A stretch of DNA of 64,000 nt from Gammaproteobacteria bacterium (GTDB lineage Bacteria > Pseudomonadota > Gammaproteobacteria > Poriferisulfidales > Poriferisulfidaceae): the NCBI GenBank assembly GCA_028819565.1, contig JAPPLD010000006.1, positions 115,751 to 179,750 of the forward strand, in the 5' to 3' direction. Each line of letters begins with the position of its first letter. The first letter of the stretch is position 1. The notes under the pieces are model-generated. The model was not told the DNA's origin. It saw only the letters and a program-made list of their open reading frames with translations, and ran no database searches. This document shows, piece after piece, positions 44,811-54,772 of this stretch. A program made the position numbers and the translations under genes.

Positions 44811-47659
44811 ACGAGACTGCGCGCCGTTCCGGCATGGACATTTACCGACAGTTGCTGCGGTTGGCCCTGCAGGGTCAGGCGGGCATTCTGGCCCTGGCGG
44901 TGCTGGGCATGGCGATGGAGGCCGCAACGGGCCCCGCGTTGTCGGCACTGATGAAGCCGATCCTGGATGGCGCGATCGTCGAGCAACAGCCGGACGTCAT
45001 TCGCTGGGTGCCGCTGGCCTTGGTCGGGATTTTCGTGCTGCGGGCGGCTGGCTCGTACCTCAGTGCATCCTGCATGGCGCAGATTGGTGCGCGCCTGGTC
45101 CGGGACCTGCGGCGGAAAATGTTTGCGCGCCTGCTCGAATTCCCGGCAGAGATCCACGACCATACCGCTTCCAGTGATTTCCTGGCGTGCATCACCAGTC
45201 ACGTCGGGGGCGTGACCACGGCGGCGTCGAAAAGCCTCACCATCCTGATCCGGGACAGCCTGATGGTGATCGGTCTGATCGGCTGGATGCTGTACGTGAG
45301 CTGGATCCTGACGGTGGCCTTTCTGGCGGCCGTCCCGGTATTCGCTTGGCTGATTCCCAGCAGCAATCGAAGAGTCCGGAAGCTTAGCCACCGCATGATG
45401 GAGGCACTTACTGCGACTGTGCAGAACGCCCAAGAGGTGATTCAAGGCTACCGGGTCGTGAAGGTGTTCCAAGCCGAGAAGATGGAGAAAACACGTTTCG
45501 ATGAGACAACCGAACATTTCCGGAAGCGAGATGTCCGCACGCAGCAGATGTCGGCCTTGGTGTCTTCGGTCATCATGCTGCTGGTCGGGCTGGCCTGGGC
45601 CGGCATTGTCTATCTGGTGACGCTGGAAGGGGTGCTCAGCACCATTACGGTCGGCGGATTCGTGTCGTTCATGTTCGCCATGCTGATGCTATTGGCTCCG
45701 GCACGCAACCTGGTGCAGGTCAATACCCGGTTGCAGCAGAGCATCGCCGCCGGGCAGCAGGTCTTCCAGATGCTGGACACTCCGACGGAGCAGGATCAAG
45801 GCGAACACTCCAAGCAGGATCTGCAGCATTCGATTGTCTATGATCGGATCAGCTTACGTTACCGCAATGCGGACCGCGAAGCGCTCCGCAATGTCTCGCT
45901 GACGATCCGGCGTGGCGAGACCGTCGCCCTGGTCGGGCGCTCCGGCTCCGGCAAGTCTTCACTCGCCAACCTGCTGCCGCGCTTCTATGCCCCGCAGAGC
46001 GGGGAAATCCGGATTGACGACATTTCGATCAATGACCTGAAATTGTCCGACCTGCGCGGGTTGATCAGCTACGTGGGACAGAACGTGGTGCTGTTCAACG
46101 ACACGGTGCGCAACAACATCACCTACGGAGTGGACTCGGACCAGCAGCACGACCTGGAGCTGGCGCTGCGAAGCGCGCATGTCGACGAGTTCGTGGATCG
46201 CCTGCCGCAGGGCCTAGAGACCATCATCGGGGAAGGGGGCGTGCAGCTCTCCGGGGGCCAGCGGCAGCGCCTGGCCTTGGCTCGGGCTTTGTACAAGCGA
46301 GCGCCAATCCTGATCCTGGACGAGGCGACCTCGTCGCTGGACAGTGAATCCGAGCGCTATGTGCAGGATGCTTTGGACAAGATCATGGAAGTCTCCACCA
46401 CCCTGATCATCGCGCATCGATTGTCAACGGTGGAACGGGCAGACCGGATCGTCGTCCTGGATCAGGGCGAGGTTGTCGAGCAGGGCACGCATGAGGAGCT
46501 GATCCAGAGAAACCAGGTCTATAGAAAGCTCTACCAACATCAATTCCAGGATACGGGAGACGTCGAGGAACGCCTGCCCCGCCGCGGGGAATTGCTGGAG
46601 GAGGAGAGCACCCGGCATCAGTCTTGGGTGACGCGTTTTGCCGAGACCGTCTGGTACGAGGATAGCCGCTGGGTGTGGGCCTTGCGGCCATTGAGCTGGT
46701 TGTATCGCACCGGTGTGTTCCTGCGGCGGGTCTGGCGCCGTTGGCTGAATCGGCCGCCTGCCTTGCCTGCGCCTGTGGCGGTGATCGGCAACCTGAGCGT
46801 CGGGGGCACCGGGAAAACCCCTCTGGTGGTCTGGCTTGCGCTCCGGCTTCGAAGCCTGGGGATTTCAGTCGGGATCGTGTGCCGGGGCTACCGGGGCGAC
46901 AGTCCAACTTGGCCTCGCGAGGTTGATGCCGCGACCAGCCCCGATGAGGTCGGGGAAGAAGCGGTCTTGATTGTGGCACAGACGGGCTGTCCCGTGTTTG
47001 CGGGGCCGGACCGGGTTGCTGCCGCGCAGGCACTCTGCGAGCGGCATACCGTCAGCATCATCCTTTCGGATGACGGGTTGCAGCATTTGGGCTTGCCGCG
47101 ACAGATCGAGATCCTAGTGGTGGACGGCAAACGCCGGTACGGCAACGGCTTGTGCCTGCCTGCCGGACCGCTGAGGGAACCGCTCGGGCGGGCGCGTTTG
47201 GCCGATTGGATCCTGGTGCACGGAGGAGATCCGGAGCAAGGAGAACACCGGTTCGACTTGCAGGTGAAACACCTGCGCTCTTTGCTTGACGGCAACACGA
47301 TTCCGCTGTCTAGCCTTGCAGGGCAGACCGTGCATGCGGTCTGCGGGATCGGGAATCCGGACCGGTTCCTGGAATCCTTGGCCAGCGCCGGGATCGACGC
47401 GATTCCGCACATCTACGAGGATCACCATGCTTTCCGAGCTGGTCAGCTCGACTTTACGGACGGTCACGCAGTCGTCATGACGCCTAAGGATGCGGTCAAG
47501 TGCGAGCGTTTTGCCCGTGAACGGTGGTATTCTTTGGAGGTCGACGTGGCGCTGGAACCGGTTGTTGCCGAGGAAATCATCGGCGGCGTACAGCGAACCG
47601 TTGAGCAGGGTCGAAAAGCCAAGGCACTGGATTCTCTGGATGCCGAGGCGAGGACTTGA
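44807..47659 (+). CDS. MsbA-LpxK fusion: lipid A flippase joined to lipid A 4'-kinase
   Basis: A 950-residue protein in one open frame. Residues 1-583 are a full MsbA half-transporter: six helices, Walker [10 protein letters not shown] 377-385, LSGGQ 481-485, Walker [12 protein letters not shown] near 502-512. Residues 584-608 are an acidic/basic linker. Residues 609-950 are LpxK: an amphipathic membrane-binding start ([16 protein letters not shown]), P-loop GGTGKT at 666-671, and the [11 protein letters not shown] motif near 750. The first part flips lipid A-core across the inner membrane and the second phosphorylates the tetraacyldisaccharide on the cytoplasmic face. In most relatives these are two adjacent genes. 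It lies between exbD (4-base overlap) and the Trm112-like gene. Confidence 0.93.
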   Translation: MNETARRSGMDIYRQLLRLALQGQAGILALAVLGMAMEAATGPALSALMKPILDGAIVEQQPDVIRWVPLALVGIFVLRAAGSYLSASCMAQIGARLVRDLRRKMFARLLEFPAEIHDHTASSDFLACITSHVGGVTTAASKSLTILIRDSLMVIGLIGWMLYVSWILTVAFLAAVPVFAWLIPSSNRRVRKLSHRMMEALTATVQNAQEVIQGYRVVKVFQAEKMEKTRFDETTEHFRKRDVRTQQMSALVSSVIMLLVGLAWAGIVYLVTLEGVLSTITVGGFVSFMFAMLMLLAPARNLVQVNTRLQQSIAAGQQVFQMLDTPTEQDQGEHSKQDLQHSIVYDRISLRYRNADREALRNVSLTIRRGETVALVGRSGSGKSSLANLLPRFYAPQSGEIRIDDISINDLKLSDLRGLISYVGQNVVLFNDTVRNNITYGVDSDQQHDLELALRSAHVDEFVDRLPQGLETIIGEGGVQLSGGQRQRLALARALYKRAPILILDEATSSLDSESERYVQDALDKIMEVSTTLIIAHRLSTVERADRIVVLDQGEVVEQGTHEELIQRNQVYRKLYQHQFQDTGDVEERLPRRGELLEEESTRHQSWVTRFAETVWYEDSRWVWALRPLSWLYRTGVFLRRVWRRWLNRPPALPAPVAVIGNLSVGGTGKTPLVVWLALRLRSLGISVGIVCRGYRGDSPTWPREVDAATSPDEVGEEAVLIVAQTGCPVFAGPDRVAAAQALCERHTVSIILSDDGLQHLGLPRQIEILVVDGKRRYGNGLCLPAGPLREPLGRARLADWILVHGGDPEQGEHRFDLQVKHLRSLLDGNTIPLSSLAGQTVHAVCGIGNPDRFLESLASAGIDAIPHIYEDHHAFRAGQLDFTDGHAVVMTPKDAVKCERFARERWYSLEVDVALEPVVAEEIIGGVQRTVEQGRKAKALDSLDAEART

Positions 47660-47676
47660 GCGGAGCTCGGAAACAG

Positions 47677-47874
47677 ATGGACAAAAGACTGCTGGATATC
47701 CTTGTTTGCCCGGTCACCAAGGGTCCGCTGCTGTACGACCGTAAACAGCAGGAACTGATTTCGGTGTCGGCGCGCCTGGCCTACCCGGTGCGCGACGACA
47801 TTCCGGTCTTGCTGGAGGAAGAGGCGCGCGGACTGTCGGAAGAGGAATACCAGCGTTACCGGCATGATTCATGA
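47677..47874 (+). CDS. ycaR: Trm112/YcaR-family protein
   Basis: A 65-residue protein of the Trm112 family ([28 protein letters not shown]), encoded as usual between lpxK and kdsB. Only one cysteine of the zinc-binding set is present, so it probably lacks a structural metal. GGAG lies upstream; a TTG at 47656 is a less likely start. It overlaps kdsB by 11 bases. Confidence 0.9.
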   Translation: MDKRLLDILVCPVTKGPLLYDRKQQELISVSARLAYPVRDDIPVLLEEEARGLSEEEYQRYRHDS

Positions 47875-48598
47875 CCAACCCTTCCATGTGGCGATTCCGG
47901 CGCGAAGTGCGTCGACGCGGCTGCCGAACAAGCCGCTGCTTGAAATCGCTGGGAAGCCGATGCTGCAATGGGTTTTTGAGCACGCCCGGCAGAGCGGGGC
48001 CGCTTCGGTCGTGATTGCGGCGGGCGACGAGGCGGTGGCCGACTGCGCCCGTTCGTTTGGCGCGCCGGTCTGGATGACGAGTCCGGATCATCCGAATGGG
48101 ACAGCCCGCTTGGGCGAATTGCTGGAACATCTGGACTGGGACGCGGATGCGATCGTGGCCAATGTGCAGGCAGACGAGCCGATGCTCCCGCCCACCCTGA
48201 TCGCCCAGGTGGCCGGGAACTTGGCTGCTCGGGATGAAGCCTTCGCAGCGACTTTATGCGAACCTCTCGGTGAAGGGGATTGGGATCGTGCCCAGATCGT
48301 CAAGGTCTGGCGAGACGAGGAAGGATACGCCGAAGGATTCAGCCGGGCGCCCCGGCAAATCGAAGAAGCGCGTTGCCAGCGCCATCTGGGGATTTACGCC
48401 TATCGTGCAGGCGGGCTTGCCCGGTATGTCAAGTTGCCCCCGGCGCCGCAAGAACTGGAGGAATCGCTGGAACAGTGCCGGATGCTCCACCATGGCCTTC
48501 GCGTCCATGTTGAGCCGGGCGTCGAAGCGACATCGCCGGGCGTGGATACGCCCGAGGATTTGGCACGGGTGCGCGCCGCGATGGAGGCCTTGGCATGA
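47864..48598 (+). CDS. kdsB: 3-deoxy-manno-octulosonate cytidylyltransferase
   Basis: A 244-residue CMP-Kdo synthase that activates Kdo with CTP for LPS inner-core synthesis. The nucleotide-binding [15 protein letters not shown] is at the N-terminus, with NVQADEP(M) and YAYRAG further on. It overlaps both neighbours, consistent with one LPS operon. Confidence 0.95.
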   Translation: MIHDQPFHVAIPARSASTRLPNKPLLEIAGKPMLQWVFEHARQSGAASVVIAAGDEAVADCARSFGAPVWMTSPDHPNGTARLGELLEHLDWDADAIVANVQADEPMLPPTLIAQVAGNLAARDEAFAATLCEPLGEGDWDRAQIVKVWRDEEGYAEGFSRAPRQIEEARCQRHLGIYAYRAGGLARYVKLPPAPQELEESLEQCRMLHHGLRVHVEPGVEATSPGVDTPEDLARVRAAMEALA

Positions 48599-48978
48599 AT
48601 GCCGGAAAGCGTGCATTGCTGTTGGTCGCGCACGGTTCGCGCCTGCCGGAAGCCAATACCGAAGTGGCTGAGCTCACCAATCGGTTGCGCGAGGTATCCG
48701 GCGACCGGTATGAGATCGTGACGCATGCTTTCCTCGAAATTGCCAAACCGGACATTCCGACGGGAATTGACGTCTGTGTTGCCCAGGGTGCGGCACAGCT
48801 GTGGGTTCTGCCGTATTTCCTGGCTGCGGGCCGTCATGTCCGCGACGACGTTCCAGCCTTGCTGGATCAGGCGCGTGAGCGGCATCCTGATGTGCTGATC
48901 AACCTGTGCACGCATCTGGGTGCGGAGGCCAGTTTGCCCGAGCTGCTGTTGCAATTGGCCGAGGGTGGTTCTGCCTGA
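48595..48978 (+). CDS. CbiX/SirB-family sirohydrochlorin chelatase
   Basis: A 127-residue single-domain chelatase with LLVAHGSRLPEAN at the start and LPYFLAAGRHVRDDVP, where the histidines of the metal site are seen. It could insert Fe or Co into sirohydrochlorin for siroheme or cobalamin. The substrate metal is not shown. It overlaps kdsB by 4 bases. Confidence 0.85.
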   Translation: MNAGKRALLLVAHGSRLPEANTEVAELTNRLREVSGDRYEIVTHAFLEIAKPDIPTGIDVCVAQGAAQLWVLPYFLAAGRHVRDDVPALLDQARERHPDVLINLCTHLGAEASLPELLLQLAEGGSA

Positions 48979-48996
48979 AAATGGCATGCGACCCCT

Positions 48997-49002
48997 TATA
49001 AT
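48997..49002 (+). promoter_or_regulatory. Possible -10 box for glyA
   Basis: TATAAT is found 30 bases before the glyA ATG, in the only gap of this gene run. The -35 region (around 48974) is weak. Confidence 0.4.
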
Positions 49003-49031
49003 GCCGCGTCCGACCCATTGCAAGGATTGCC

Positions 49032-50291
49032 ATGTTTAAAAAAGACCTGACCATTGCCGGATTCGACCCGGAAGTTGCTGCTGCGATGGAGGCGGAACGT
49101 CGCCGCCAGGAAGAACATATCGAACTGATCGCCTCCGAGAACTACACCAGTCCGCGAATCCTGGAAGCCCAGGGTTCGGTGCTGACCAACAAGTATGCGG
49201 AAGGTTATCCTGCCAAGCGTTACTACGGGGGATGCGAGCATGTAGACGTGGTCGAGCAACTGGCGATCGACCGTGCCTGCGAGTTATACAAGGCAGATTA
49301 CGCCAATGTGCAGCCACACGCCGGATCTCAGGCGAATGCGGCGGTGTACACCGCGCTGTTGCAACCGGGCGACACCCTGCTTGGCATGGCCTTGGCCCAT
49401 GGCGGGCACCTGACGCATGGCTCCCATGTCAATTTTTCCGGACAGAACTACAACGCGGTTCAGTACGGGCTGGACCCGGAGACTGGGGAGGTGGACTACG
49501 AGCAGGTGGAACAACTGGCTGCCGAGCATCGTCCCAAGATGATCGTGGCCGGGTTTTCCGCTTATTCGCGGGTTATGGACTGGCAACGCTTCCGCGACAT
49601 CTCCGATTCCGTTGGGGCTTTGCTGATGGTTGACATGGCGCACGTCTCCGGGCTGATTGCCACAGATCTCTACCCGAGCCCGGTACCGGTTGCCGACGTG
49701 GTGACCTCCACCACTCACAAGACACTGCGCGGACCTCGCAGTGGGTTCATCATCGCCCGCGAAAACGAGGAGATCACCAAGAAGATCAACTCCATGGTGT
49801 TCCCCGGAATGCAGGGTGGTCCGCTGATGCATGTCATCGCGGCGAAGGCGGTGGCGTTCCGTGAGGCTGCCCAGCCCGAGTTCAAGGAATACCAGCGCCA
49901 GGTATTGGCCAACGCCAAGGCGATGGCTGAAGTATTCATCGAGCGCAACTACAAGGTCGTTTCTGGTGGGACCGATGACCACCTGTTCCTGGTCGACTTT
50001 ATCGCCCAGGAACTGACCGGAAAGGAAGTCGACGCTGCGCTGGGACAGGCCCACATCACGGTGAACAAGAACACCGTTCCCAACGACCCGAAATCGCCGT
50101 TCGTCACCAGCGGCATCCGGGTCGGCACACCCGCGGTCACGACCCGGGGTTTCCAGGAGGATGAATGCCGTACGCTGGCTGGCTGGATGTGCGACATCAT
50201 CGACAACTTGGGCGATGAATCCGTGATTGACCGCGTGCGCGGGCAGGTGCAGGAAATCTGCGCGCGCTATCCGGTGTACGAGGCCGATTAA
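49032..50291 (+). CDS. glyA: Serine hydroxymethyltransferase
   Basis: A 419-residue PLP enzyme that converts serine and tetrahydrofolate to glycine and methylene-THF. The PLP lysine is near residue 229 in [14 protein letters not shown], and [15 protein letters not shown] and PHAGSQAN are intact. A good ribosome site (AAGGA) precedes the ATG. It begins the glyA-nrdR-rib gene order common in gammaproteobacteria. Confidence 0.98.
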   Translation: MFKKDLTIAGFDPEVAAAMEAERRRQEEHIELIASENYTSPRILEAQGSVLTNKYAEGYPAKRYYGGCEHVDVVEQLAIDRACELYKADYANVQPHAGSQANAAVYTALLQPGDTLLGMALAHGGHLTHGSHVNFSGQNYNAVQYGLDPETGEVDYEQVEQLAAEHRPKMIVAGFSAYSRVMDWQRFRDISDSVGALLMVDMAHVSGLIATDLYPSPVPVADVVTSTTHKTLRGPRSGFIIARENEEITKKINSMVFPGMQGGPLMHVIAAKAVAFREAAQPEFKEYQRQVLANAKAMAEVFIERNYKVVSGGTDDHLFLVDFIAQELTGKEVDAALGQAHITVNKNTVPNDPKSPFVTSGIRVGTPAVTTRGFQEDECRTLAGWMCDIIDNLGDESVIDRVRGQVQEICARYPVYEAD

Positions 50292-50332
50292 CCGGCCTCG
50301 GGCCAGGGAGCGGGAGCACTGCCGAGGAGATC

Positions 50333-50872
50333 GTGCGCTGCCCGTTCTGCAAACACGGCGATACCCAGGTCCTGGATTCTCGGCCGGTGGGTGGGGGCGA
50401 TCAAGTACGCCGCCGCCGGCAATGCCTGAATCCGAACTGCGAGCAGAAGCGTTTCACGACTTACGAGCGGGCGAAGCTGAAGCTCCCGGATGTCGTGAAG
50501 AAAGGGCAAACGGTTCCACAGGCTTTCGATACCGAAAAATTGACATGGGGCATCGAGATGGCATCGCGCAACCGGCCCGTCAGTTCGGACGTGATCGAAG
50601 AGATGGTCCAGAACGTCTGCGACCGGGCGTGCTCCTACCCGAGCAGGAGCATATCGAGCCGGACGATCGGGTTGTGGGTCATCGACGAGTTGCGCGAGCG
50701 GGACCAGATCGCCTGCATCCTGTATGCCTCGGTGTTCGAGGAAATCACTACGATCGAACAGTGGCGGCAGTTGCTGGAACGCGAGGCCAATGCGCTGCCG
50801 GAATCGGCCAGGCGCAAACAGTTGGACTTGTTGAGCAGGGAAGAGACTCCGGGCGACCTTCCACCGCCATGA
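50333..50872 (+). CDS. nrdR: Transcriptional repressor NrdR
   Basis: A 179-residue repressor of ribonucleotide reductase genes. An N-terminal zinc ribbon (CPFCKHGDTQVLDSR ... CLNPNC) is followed by an ATP-cone domain (VVKKGQTVPQAFDTEKL). GTG start. It overlaps ribD by ATGA. Confidence 0.96.
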   Translation: MRCPFCKHGDTQVLDSRPVGGGDQVRRRRQCLNPNCEQKRFTTYERAKLKLPDVVKKGQTVPQAFDTEKLTWGIEMASRNRPVSSDVIEEMVQNVCDRACSYPSRSISSRTIGLWVIDELRERDQIACILYASVFEEITTIEQWRQLLEREANALPESARRKQLDLLSREETPGDLPPP

Positions 50873-51984
50873 CGGTGCAGGAGACGGACGCACGCTTCAT
50901 GGAAGAAGCGCTGGAACTGGCGGAGCAAGGCCGCTACACCGCATCCCCCAATCCCTGTGTCGGGTGCCTGGTGGTGGCCGATGGCACCGTGGTCGGGCGG
51001 GGGTTTCATCGCCGCACCGGGGAACTTCACGCTGAACCGCAAGCCTTGACGGAGGCGGGGGACCGGGCGCGCGGAGCCACGATGTATGTGACGCTTGAGC
51101 CCTGTGCGCACCAAGGACGCACGGCTCCGTGCGTGTCGGAGATCATCGCCGCTGGCATCAAGCGAGTTGTATCCGCCTGCGAGGACCCCAACCCCCAAGT
51201 GGCTGGACGCGGCCATGGGATGCTGAAGGAAGCAGGTATTGAATGTGAGGTAGGAATTGGGGCCGAACGAACGCAGGCACTGAACCGGGGGTTCTGGAAA
51301 CGCATGACGATTGGGCGGCCTTGGGTTTGCGTCAAGCAGGCGATGAGCCTGGATGGCGGAACGGCGCTGGCCGACGGGCACAGCCAATGGATTACGAGTC
51401 TGGAGGCGCGTGCCGATGTGCAGTGGCGACGGGCCCGAAGCGGAGCGGTGCTGTCGACGGCTGCGACCGTAGGCCGGGATGATGCCCGGCTCAACGTCCG
51501 CCTGAAAGCACAGGTGTTGGGTGTTGATCAGGTTCGCCAGCCATTGCGGGTCATCATGGACCGGAAAGGAGAACTGTCGAGCGATCTTTCCCTGTGGTCG
51601 GTACCGGGGTCCTGCGTGGTCTACACTCTGGACGAGCATGCCGAAAAACTCCGGGCGGCCATCCCGTCCGAAGCGGAAATCCAGACGGTGCAGGCTGGCG
51701 GGAAGGGGCTGGATCTCGCAGCGGTGCTGTCGGGGTTGGCCACGGACTACGAAATTAACGACATCTTGGTCGAAGCGGGCGCGAAATTCGTTGGCGCACT
51801 GATCCAGGAAGACCTGGTCGATGAGATGGTGATCTACATTGCTCCCCGCTTGCTGGGTGCGGATGCCGCGCCCTTGGCGGAACTGCCGCCGGCCGAAGAC
51901 CTTCCGGAACGCTTGGGCTGGATGCTGCAGGATGTCCGTGCGCTGGGTCCCGATGTCCGCATCACCTACCATCGGAGCCACTGA
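50869..51984 (+). CDS. ribD: Bifunctional riboflavin deaminase-reductase RibD
   Basis: A 371-residue enzyme. The N-terminal deaminase has the zinc motif HAEPQAL and PCAHQGRTAPC; the C-terminal reductase has the NADPH domain (GADAAPLAELP) and VEAGAKFVGALI. It makes ribosylamino-uracil reductant in riboflavin synthesis. The ATG at 50869 overlaps nrdR; an upstream extension only reads nrdR in another phase. It is one base from the ribE start. Confidence 0.96.
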   Translation: MTVQETDARFMEEALELAEQGRYTASPNPCVGCLVVADGTVVGRGFHRRTGELHAEPQALTEAGDRARGATMYVTLEPCAHQGRTAPCVSEIIAAGIKRVVSACEDPNPQVAGRGHGMLKEAGIECEVGIGAERTQALNRGFWKRMTIGRPWVCVKQAMSLDGGTALADGHSQWITSLEARADVQWRRARSGAVLSTAATVGRDDARLNVRLKAQVLGVDQVRQPLRVIMDRKGELSSDLSLWSVPGSCVVYTLDEHAEKLRAAIPSEAEIQTVQAGGKGLDLAAVLSGLATDYEINDILVEAGAKFVGALIQEDLVDEMVIYIAPRLLGADAAPLAELPPAEDLPERLGWMLQDVRALGPDVRITYHRSH

Positions 51985-51985
51985 A

Positions 51986-52591
51986 GTGTTCACGGGCATC
52001 GTCGAGGCGCGGGGTCGGGTAGAAGCCGTGGAAGACACGGAGTCAGGGAACTCCATGCGTATCCGGCATCCAGTACAGGGCCGTCTGCAGGGAATTCGAC
52101 CGGGCGACAGCATTGCCGTCAGCGGAGTCTGCCTGACCGCTTGCGCGGTGGAAGAGGGATTCTTTAGTGTGGATCTCAGTGCAACGACACTCGAGCGCAC
52201 GACGCTGGGCAACCTGAAAGTTGGGGGCGAAGTCAACCTGGAACCAGCCTTGCGCGTCGGCGAACCAATGGGCGGGCATCTCGTGAGCGGGCATGTCGAT
52301 GTGGTGGGCACGATCGTGGCGATCGAAGCAGAGGGTGATTGCAGCCGGACAGAGGTGGAAGCCCCAGTGGAAGTCCACCGTTATCTGGTCCCGCGCGGCT
52401 CGATCTGTGTGGATGGGGTCAGCCTGACCGTTACCGATGTTGGAGCGAACACATTCAGCGTCACGCTGGTTCCGCACACCTGCGCCGTCAGTTTGGCGGG
52501 CGATTACCGTGCTGGTATCCAGGTCAACCTGGAAGTTGATATGCTGGCAAGATATCTGGAACGCCTTCTTGAGGAGCGCGACCGGTCATGA
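51986..52591 (+). CDS. ribE: Riboflavin synthase alpha subunit
   Basis: A 201-residue trimeric synthase of two lumazine-binding repeats: MFTGIVEARG... at the start and the second repeat from GSICVDGVSLTV (about 135). It dismutates dimethylribityllumazine. GTG start one base after the ribD stop. It overlaps ribBX by ATGA. Confidence 0.96.
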   Translation: MFTGIVEARGRVEAVEDTESGNSMRIRHPVQGRLQGIRPGDSIAVSGVCLTACAVEEGFFSVDLSATTLERTTLGNLKVGGEVNLEPALRVGEPMGGHLVSGHVDVVGTIVAIEAEGDCSRTEVEAPVEVHRYLVPRGSICVDGVSLTVTDVGANTFSVTLVPHTCAVSLAGDYRAGIQVNLEVDMLARYLERLLEERDRS

Positions 52592-53691
52592 ATTTCAATA
52601 CGATTGAGGAACTGATCCAGGAGTTGAGGGCCGGACGGATGATCGTGCTGGCCGATGACGAAGCTCGGGAGAATGAAGGGGATCTGGTCGTGGCGGCTTC
52701 GCTGGTGACGCCGGAGCACATCAATTTCATGACCCGGCATGGACGCGGCCTGCTGTGTCTGGCAATGACCCGGGAACGCTGCCAGCAACTGAATTTGCCG
52801 CTGATGGATCCGACCACGGATGAGGCGCATCGCACCAATTTCACGTTCACCATCGATGCGCACGAAGGCATTGCCACGGGGGTGTCGGCGCATGACCGGG
52901 CCACCACGATCCAGACGGCTGTCGCGGCAGATGCCCGACCGGGCGACATCCTGCAGCCTGGGCATTTGCAATGCCTGATGCAACAGCCTGGGGGCGTCCT
53001 GACTCGTGCCGGACATACGGAAGGCGGGTGCGATCTGGCGCGGCTGGCCGGTTTGGAGCCGGCTGCCGTCATTGTGGAGATCCTGAATGAGGATGGCACG
53101 ATGGCACGACGCCCGCAGTTGGAAGAGCTGGCCGAGGAACACGGCCTCAAGATCGGCACGATCGAGAATCTGATCCGCTATCGGGTCGAGCGCGAACCGA
53201 CCGTGCGGCGCGGCGCCAGTTGCCACTTGCCGACCGATTACGGAGAATTCGAATTGATCGCCTACGAGGACCTGACGGTTGACACGGTGCATCTAGCGTT
53301 GGTTGCTGGTCCACTGGATCCGCAGAAAGCAACGTTGGTGCGCGTACATGTGCAGAACACACTCAGCGACGTGACTCTGGCTTCAGTACCGGACTTGGGC
53401 TGGCCGCTTCGTGATGCACTGCAGCGGATTGCTTCTGAGGGCCAAGGGGTGGCGGTGATTCTGCGCTGGCCCGAATCTCCGCCGCGTTTGCTGGAACGTG
53501 TCCGGATGTTGCACAATAGTCCTGAGCCGGCTCGCACCCGGGTCGTCCCAACGGATCGACGAGTGCTGGGGGCTGGTTCGCAGATCCTGGCCGACCTTGG
53601 AGTCCACCAGATGCGTTTGATGAGCGCGCCTCAGGTGTTCCATGGTCTGGGCGGGTTCGGACTTGAAGTTGTGGAGCACATTAAGCAATGA
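52588..53691 (+). CDS. ribB: DHBP synthase with degenerate GTP cyclohydrolase II-like domain (RibBX type)
   Basis: A 367-residue protein. The N-terminal DHBP synthase is intact (DDEARENEGDLV, THGRG-type loop MTRHGRGLLC, and HTEGGCDLARLAG). The C-terminal RibA-like domain lacks the zinc-binding cysteines of GTP cyclohydrolase II: where the active enzyme has the Cys-rich DVFGSxRCDC loop this one reads VQNTLSDVTLASVPD. It is therefore expected to make 3,4-dihydroxy-2-butanone 4-phosphate only, like the RibBX proteins described in other gammaproteobacteria. Overlaps ribE and ribH. Confidence 0.92.
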   Translation: MNFNTIEELIQELRAGRMIVLADDEARENEGDLVVAASLVTPEHINFMTRHGRGLLCLAMTRERCQQLNLPLMDPTTDEAHRTNFTFTIDAHEGIATGVSAHDRATTIQTAVAADARPGDILQPGHLQCLMQQPGGVLTRAGHTEGGCDLARLAGLEPAAVIVEILNEDGTMARRPQLEELAEEHGLKIGTIENLIRYRVEREPTVRRGASCHLPTDYGEFELIAYEDLTVDTVHLALVAGPLDPQKATLVRVHVQNTLSDVTLASVPDLGWPLRDALQRIASEGQGVAVILRWPESPPRLLERVRMLHNSPEPARTRVVPTDRRVLGAGSQILADLGVHQMRLMSAPQVFHGLGGFGLEVVEHIKQ

Positions 53692-54266
53692 CAGATTCCT
53701 TGCCGCATTACGATCAGATTCGCGACCCGGACGAGAAACGGGCACTGGCCGACCGGGGGCTGGATTTCGCGCTGGTTGCTTCTCGCTTCAACGAGCCGAT
53801 CGTCAACCGGCTGATCGAAGGTGCGGCTGCCACGCTGGTGGCGCGCGGGGCTGAGATCAAGAATATCGACCTGATTCGAGTTTCTGGCTCGTTCGAATTA
53901 CCGGGCACGGCACGGCTGTGTGCGGATACGGGACTGTATGACGCCATCATTGCGCTGGGTTGCGTTATCCGGGGGGAGACTCCTCACTTCGATTACGTGG
54001 CCTCCGAATGCGCGCGGAACCTCGCGCACCTTGCTCGACAGGAAGACGTGCCGATTCTGTTCGGCGTGCTGACGACCGACACCCGGGAGCAGGCCGATCA
54101 GCGCTCAGCCCTGTTCGACGATTGGCAGGACCCGTCGCCCAGAATGGAAGGCGGGCGGAAAGTCAGCAATAAAGGAGCCGAGGCGGCGGTGGCGGCACTG
54201 GAAATGATTGAAGTGTTTTCCGAGATCATGGAGGATATCGACGACGATGACGACGATGATGACTGA
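53688..54266 (+). CDS. ribH: 6,7-dimethyl-8-ribityllumazine synthase
   Basis: A 192-residue lumazine synthase with GSFELPGTAR and VIRGETPHFDYV (active-site segments) and GVLTTDTREQA. The C-terminus is extended by MEDIDDDDDDDD, a run of eight aspartates after the usual end. That tail is coded by GAT/GAC repeats that also hold the start codons of nusB, so the tail may be a by-product of the overlap. Confidence 0.94.
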   Translation: MTDSLPHYDQIRDPDEKRALADRGLDFALVASRFNEPIVNRLIEGAAATLVARGAEIKNIDLIRVSGSFELPGTARLCADTGLYDAIIALGCVIRGETPHFDYVASECARNLAHLARQEDVPILFGVLTTDTREQADQRSALFDDWQDPSPRMEGGRKVSNKGAEAAVAALEMIEVFSEIMEDIDDDDDDDD

Positions 54267-54717
54267 GTTTCCCTCATCGTCGGAAACTGACCGGGCCGAA
54301 TATCGCGGCCGACATTGGGCCCGCCGTTTGGCGTTGCAGGCCCTTTACCAGTGGGACATATCGGGAGAAGAGGTTTCTGGATTGCTTGACCAGTTCTCCC
54401 GAAAGGATGACATCCTGCGGGCCAATACCCAGTATTTCGAGCAGTTGGTGCGAGGGGTCGTGGCACATGAAGCGGACCTGTGCAAGCAGTTGACTCCGAT
54501 TCTCGACCGGCCAATCAAGCGCCTTGATCCAGTGGAACGGACAGTCCTTCGTTTCGCCTGCTACGAACTGGCACACTGCCGGGAAGTACCGACTGCCGTA
54601 ATCCTGTCCGAGGCGACCCGGCTGGCCGGGAAGTTCGGAACGGACAAGGGGAGCAAGTATGTCAATGCGGTACTGGATCGGGTGGCGGTCGACCTGCGCA
54701 AAGCCTGTGCCGCCTGA
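54247..54717 (+). CDS. nusB: Transcription antitermination factor NusB
   Basis: A 156-residue all-helical protein that binds boxA RNA with NusE (S10). RHWARRLALQALYQWD at the N-terminus, LDPVERTVLRFACYEL and FGTDKGSKYVNAVLDR match the family. Starts at ATG 54247, 54256 or 54259 are all in frame within the ribH tail codons; GGAGG at about 54230 favours 54247. Confidence 0.94.
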   Translation: MTTMMTEFPSSSETDRAEYRGRHWARRLALQALYQWDISGEEVSGLLDQFSRKDDILRANTQYFEQLVRGVVAHEADLCKQLTPILDRPIKRLDPVERTVLRFACYELAHCREVPTAVILSEATRLAGKFGTDKGSKYVNAVLDRVAVDLRKACAA

Positions 54718-54772
54718 ATTCAGGTCCGGCTCGGCCTAATTGGTTCTCCGCTGCGCCAGATAGGACTTTGGC

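Noticed and set aside
46550..46640. Possible missed stop between MsbA and LpxK
   Set aside because: The frame is open on both sides, with no homopolymer or low-quality-looking sequence, and the linker is of normal composition.
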